NCBI GenBank assembly: GCA_020466095.1
Contig: CM035808.1
Coordinates: 46,902,893-46,966,892 of the forward strand
Origin: Chlorops oryzae
Taxonomy: Eukaryota > Arthropoda > Insecta > Diptera > Chloropidae
Reading direction: 5' to 3'
Length of the DNA: 64,000 bases
The notes under the pieces were generated by a model. That model was given only the letters and a program-made list of their open reading frames with translations. It had not been told where the DNA came from and made no database searches. The position numbers and the translations under genes are program-made. Shown one piece after another: positions 60,101 through 64,000 of the stretch. Position 1 is the stretch's first letter. Each line of letters opens with the position of its first letter.

Positions 60101-62182
60101 TGTGAGTAGGAATTTTCCCAGCTTAGAGTCCCCCTATTGACTCGTAGTCTTTCCTTAAAAGCCGCCACTGCACATGTCTATGCATCATATTTATATAGTA
60201 TTTAGAATTTATATGTCATAAACTCAGCTAATGGAATTTTTACGTTCAAATTATCAATTTTTTATTAGTTGTTAATGGGCTAAATAGAATTTTTTTTCTA
60301 TAAAAAAATTGTTAAGAAAATTGCTTTTATGTAATACAAAAGGATTATGTTGATTAACATTCATATTCGTCGCTATTTATTCTATTATAGAATTGAAATA
60401 AATAGTGCTAAGCTGTACTAAATAGTACGAAATGAAAGTAAACTGTACTCAATAGTACTAAACTGTACTAAACTGTACTAAATAGTACTAATGTACTAAA
60501 TAGTACTAAAATGTACTAAACTGTACTAAATAGTACTAAAATGTACTATATAGTACTAAACTGTACTATATATGTAATAATAAATAGTTCTAAATAGTAC
60601 TAAATAATCCTAGGCCGTACTGAACAGTCCTCAATAGTACATATAAAAGAGCACTAAACAGTACTAAACAATACCAAATAGTAAATAATTGTACTAAATC
60701 TAAATCTACTAAATCGATGTAGAACTGCTTTGAGAAAATTATGAAATTAGTTGTTTAATAATAACAGCAACAGGGACTGTATATAATATTATGTATTGTT
60801 ATATTTATTTTTATTCCAAGTTTTTTCTTCCACGATTTTGTTACATAACTCAACAGTTCTCCAATTACAGTGCTCAATGTATTCCAATGTTACTCAGCGA
60901 GTAGGAAAAATGTGCTTTTCACTGCTCTTTGCAATCAGCGGAAATTAATTTTCATTATCAAAAACAGATCTGACCCATTTACTTTTCTTGTGTGATCTTT
61001 CATAGTTTCATTGGTAAGAGATAGATCTCTTTTGGGTTAATATATCTTTTTATTACTTATGTTCCTATGATAATTACCTTATGATTGACCAATTACCTAC
61101 TGTGTTCTTGAAAGAAAAAAAAAATTATTATATAAGAAAATATACGTCATAAAAAAATTTAAGCCAACTTCGATGAGCGTTACAATATGGTCTTAAATTT
61201 CAGATGTTTATCCGAAGGCAATAAAAAATAATTAAACTACTTACTTTTCAAACAATTGGAACATGTGCCCTTGTACGAATCAACGACAATCGAGCTTTAC
61301 TCAACATTTTCAAGGAGAATATTTTTCATTTTCCTTTAAAGATCTATACAATTTTTTATTTAGAACATTGCTATAAATCGTTAAACTTCCGTGGGGGCAA
61401 ATTTTCCCCTTATGAGTTCGAGGGTTAAGCCCATTTTGATTATTTAGAAAACCGCCGCTCAAAGCTTAATGCTAAGAAAATGAATCAAAGAGCCTTAAAG
61501 TGATCTTCATACAATTAAAAACATCGATTATATTTAAAATTAACCCTCTGCGGTCAATTATGCATTAACATTTCTAAGAAATTTGACATTTTTATTGTTA
61601 TTTTCTAATTGATTAAATTGGATATTAAATTTTTATATTATTTCTATTCTAATAGGCATGCGCATGACAATGTCCACAGCCTCCACAATGACAGCGCGAA
61701 TACATCGAAAAGGTTTTCGTACGCCATCGAAAAGGCATCCTGGTAAAGTGCTGCCAGGGAAGCTTCATTCTGTGTCACGGGTAAGAAGAGTTTCCTTAAG
61801 ACTTTAAATCTAAATTACACAATTTCAATGATTAATCTATATAGATTGGGCCCGGAAAATTAATACCCGGAAAACGTATTCCCCAGCGACCTCATCCGCC
61901 ACCTTGTGATAATTCAAACGATAGCGGATTTGGTTTCGATCAACATGTTGAACTACCATGTCAGCAGCAGCAACAGCAACAACAGCAGCAGCAGCAGCAG
62001 CCGCATACGTCACAGCAACAAAATCTAAGTTCCAGCATTGCAAGTACAAATTTAAGCAGTAGCGGTAGTAATAGCCACCATCATCACAACAATAACAACA
62101 GCAGCAGTCACCATAGTCATCATAGCCATGCAACAATACAACATTCACCGCAGCATTTAATACGCGCCATACCATCGTCCAG
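54199..62182 (+). CDS. 5' coding exons of a large low-complexity protein (possibly NFAT-type)
   Basis: Three exons fit one reading frame: 54199-54355 (ATG; MRFTYNQYNYYESGY..., donor gtaagc, phase 1), 61656-61780 (acceptor aatag; MRMTMSTASTMTARIHRKGF..., donor gtaaga, phase 0) and 61845-62182 (acceptor atatag; starts IGPGKLIPGKRIPQRPHPPP, donor gtgagt, phase 2). The 206 codons seen are rich in Ser, Asn and Gly, then a basic PGK/RIP stretch, the acidic CDNSNDSGFGFDQHVE patch, a Gln run encoded by CAG/CAA (61967-62001) and His/Asn/Ser repeats. No catalytic or DNA-binding domain is in the window; the rest lies downstream. From memory the PGK...DNSNDSG segment resembles the N-terminus of dipteran NFAT proteins, but I cannot confirm this. 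The codon mix and splice phases make a real gene very likely. Confidence 0.8.
55173..55803 (+). mobile_element. CACTGG TIR element with internal hairpin
   Basis: Ends CACTGGTCTACAAAA and the inverse of CACTGGTTAACAAAA, with TAA at 55170-55172 and 55804-55806. Inside, 55480-55533 and 55582-55636 form an inverted repeat of about 54 bp (ATGAGCCATTGATT...), with about 90% match and a 48-bp loop. Non-coding, inside the intron of the 54-62 kb gene. Confidence 0.75.
57845..57912 (-). repeat. tRNA-like sequence in foldback loop, - strand
   Basis: Minus strand reads TGGTGTCACGGGTGAGCAC (D-arm-like), CTAGAAA loop and CCCAGGTTCAAACCCC (T-arm, box B). Stems are imperfect. Confidence 0.5.
58043..58113 (+). 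repeat. tRNA-like sequence in foldback loop, + strand
   Basis: GTGGCTTAGAGGTTAGCGTG (box-A-like), CTAGCAA loop, GGGTTCGAACCC (perfect box B). An oligo-T lies about 15 bases later. The acceptor stem is poor, so this is a SINE head or a tRNA-derived pseudogene rather than a tRNA gene. Confidence 0.5.
59125..60390. other. AT-rich intronic sequence
   Basis: No supported exon or element with clear ends; lies in the large intron of the 54-62 kb gene. Confidence 0.5.
60400..60690 (+). repeat. TACTAAATAG/TACTAAACTG tandem array
   Basis: About 10-bp units alternating AATAGTACTA and AACTGTACTA, degrading at both ends. Intronic. Confidence 0.93.
60700..61655. other. AT-rich intronic sequence before exon 2
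   Basis: No supported feature apart from the polypyrimidine and acceptor at 61640-61655. Confidence 0.5.
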
Positions 62183-62708
62183 GTGAGTGAATCAGTTGAC
62201 TTAATTGTCGGACAAATTAAATTCACAATTAATGGTCAGAGAAAAAAGCATTTAATTGAAAAAATTATATATATGTTTATGTATATATACCTATATATAT
62301 AAACAAAAACTGTTTTCGAAAGTCATGCCCATTCTAATAAAAGTGTTCATGCTTTGCGTCGTTTACTGAATTTTTAGATTAAAATTAATTTTGTTGTTTT
62401 TTTTTCTTAATTTATTTAATTTTCTCATGAGTAATTTCCTATATTTGGCTAGCTCTCTTATCGCATTAGTCTGTGGGGGTAAATATAAAATAATTTATAT
62501 TTTGACCAGAATTACGCATCGACACGCGTACCTGCATATGATAATCGATTACGATTTAAATTTCAATTCGGCTTGGCTTGACGTGCTTTGGCAATGTAAT
62601 TAAAAAGTAAATATATACTTATATCCCATCAGTCTCTGGACATTACTTCCCGATAAATTAAATAATCATTTTATGAAAGATTTCAAACTTTACTAGTATT
62701 AACTTCTT

Positions 62709-62902
62709 TATGGCTGGTCTACAATAGTGCAGGAATTTCCGCCCAGTGATTCCTACAAATATTGAACACATAGAAACGTATGGAATCGTTTTCAATCAAC
62801 TGCGTTTTGGATTTTAATTGGTTCTTTATGTTTATATTTGTTGACTATTTGGAGGAAGTGCTGCGAAGAAATTCCTTCACTATGGGAAACCGGACATTTG
62901 TC
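62709..62902 (+). mobile_element. TGCCTGG-family short element
   Basis: Left TATGGCTGGTCTACAATAGT, then GCAGGAATTTCC; right end TTCACTATGGGAAACCGGACA, its imperfect inverse. Diverged complete copy of the 35609-36218 family. Confidence 0.6.
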
Positions 62903-62944
62903 ATTATGAATGGAGTCAATTTAGTACGAAATCCATACATCATA

Positions 62945-63817
62945 GGGTAAATGCACCAGTAGTCGGCAGTTTAAGAATTTTTTCTTTTTTGAATTGATGC
63001 CGTTTGGAATGTATTTATGCTATTGAAATCATTTCAAGTTATTACATTTCCGTAATGGGTATTGTTTGAGATTTTCTTCATTGTTTTTACAAAATAATTT
63101 GTTAACATTGAGTAATTTACACCTTTCGTAAAAATCACCAAGTGTGCCTAAGTTCGGCATACGATTTTCCAATATTCGGCATGCCATGACCCTATAGTCG
63201 GCATGGCTATATTTTTAAATAAAAAAAAAAATTGTACAGAATTATAATTTTTTTACATATTTTCAATTAAATTATTCACTTTCTTGTAAATGTATTTGTA
63301 ACTTATTGTTTTTGACTTTGCATGATTTGCACATAATATCGATCTCAATTACTTCATCATATGCGAGGTTGTGCAATGCCGAGCATTGGAAATTACGAAA
63401 AAATATCTTGTTCCTTATGTCGGCACCCAACAAAATTTGAAAAATATTATACTTTTAACAAAGTTTTCTATTTCATGACAAAATTTAAAGCAATTGCTAT
63501 CTTAATATATCTTATTGATCTAACAATTTTTAAAAATAATATTAAGTTTGGCCTGTTGAATTTGGTCAGGCACTAATTTTTTTTGTTGAAAAAAACGACA
63601 TTACCGCAGGTGTTCAAAGACTGTTACTGGATGAGTCCAAAATTAGGCAAAAGTACTCTCCCCTGTCAATTTTACTCATTACAAATATAAAAATAAGAAA
63701 GTTTTGACTTCAAAGTTGTTGTTATTTTAGTATATAAGTACCGATATTCTTATTAATTCGAGTTAAAAAAAAATATTGCCGACTACTGGGACATGCCGAA
63801 CTTAGGAGCACTCACCC
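62945..63817 (+). mobile_element. pogo-like TIR element with TCGGCA repeats
   Basis: TA at 62943-62944 and 63818-63819; inverted ends GGGTAAATGCACCAGTAGTC and GGGTGAGTGCTCCTAAGTTC, both followed by GGCA. The word (A/T)(G/T)TCGGCAT recurs at about 63155, 63175 and 63197. The frame 63361-63576 is unrecognised. Confidence 0.7.
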
Positions 63818-63873
63818 TATTTGTTTTGTTTTTTTTTACTGCGATTAGCTTTATTTGCTTTAATGGTTTTTAG

Positions 63874-64000
63874 TAGTGATGCCACGAATAGTGGATTTGG
63901 CCGAATATTCGGTCAACCTCTCGGCCGAATAACGAATATTCGGCAACCGAATATTCGGCACGTAGTCAAGACAGCTTGGGCCTACTCGCAACTAGCTGGA
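63874..64000 (+). mobile_element. hAT-like element, 5' end, cut by window
   Basis: Starts TAGTGATGCCACGAATAG, followed by clustered CCGAATATTCGG palindromes. The start resembles the 52363 element. If this is right, its far end should be followed by GTTTTTAG. Confidence 0.7.

Noticed and set aside
63361..63576. 71-codon frame with CSLCRHP
   Set aside because: Too short and lone to call a zinc-binding protein; sits inside a pogo-like element and may be chance.
1..64000. CRISPR arrays, rRNA genes, bacterial operons, LTR retrotransposons
   Set aside because: None seen: no regularly spaced identical repeats with unique spacers, no rRNA signatures, no long direct terminal repeats with gag/pol frames.

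Overview
This looks like a nuclear genomic window from a higher fly (Diptera, Brachycera). It is strongly AT-rich, has compact GT-AG introns, carries dipteran gene types (an X11/Mint adaptor, an Nrf-6-like acyltransferase) and a mariner very close to the horn-fly Himar1 type, and is packed with short DNA transposons and SINEs. I cannot name family or species. Nothing suggests a bacterial or viral replicon, and there are no rRNA genes, convincing functional tRNAs or CRISPR arrays.

Protein-coding content is low. (1) 1-2280, + strand: the last three coding exons of an X11/Mint (APBA) adaptor, giving the first PDZ domain visible in the window and a complete second one up to the PIYI-stop terminus; the intron after the first exon carries a Himar1-like mariner. 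(2) 6981-10678, - strand: a complete 11-exon Nrf-6/acyltransferase-3 membrane protein of about 705 residues. All exon phases agree, and its last codons lie inside a dispersed repeat. (3) 54199-62182, + strand: the 5' coding exons of a large low-complexity protein (His/Gln/Ser/Asn-rich, possibly an NFAT-type factor) that continues beyond the window. Its 7.3-kb first coding intron is full of nested mobile elements. There is also a frameshifted unrecognised reading frame at 24.6-25.1 kb, a non-LTR retrotransposon C-terminal fragment at 18.0-18.3 kb and two mariner transposase genes, one with an internal deletion and one a clear pseudogene.

The rest is mobile-element archaeology. By reading both strands I delimited elements with terminal inverted repeats and target-site duplications: two mariners (TA), four hAT-like elements (three with 8-bp duplications, one cut by the window end), Harbinger-like elements (TTA), pogo/Tigger-like elements (TA), TTAA-flanked elements, an ATA-flanked family in three copies, a dispersed TGCCTGG family in about six places, two tRNA-headed SINE families with two copies each, and a hairpin-ended dispersed repeat. 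Several sites are nested, and duplicated repeats elsewhere in the window act as empty sites that prove the insertions. The most striking structure is at 57.0-58.7 kb: a hAT-like foldback element with arms of about 298 bp and two tRNA-like sequences in its loop, inserted into the tail of a SINE. Simple tandem arrays (TTTA, AAATA, a 16-bp GGATAATC-type satellite, a GAAAGGGGTT minisatellite, a TACTAAATAG array) fill other stretches.

All boundaries were read by eye, without alignment tools. Splice calls rest on GT-AG sites plus phase agreement. Family names for non-autonomous elements rest on target-site length and terminal sequence only.
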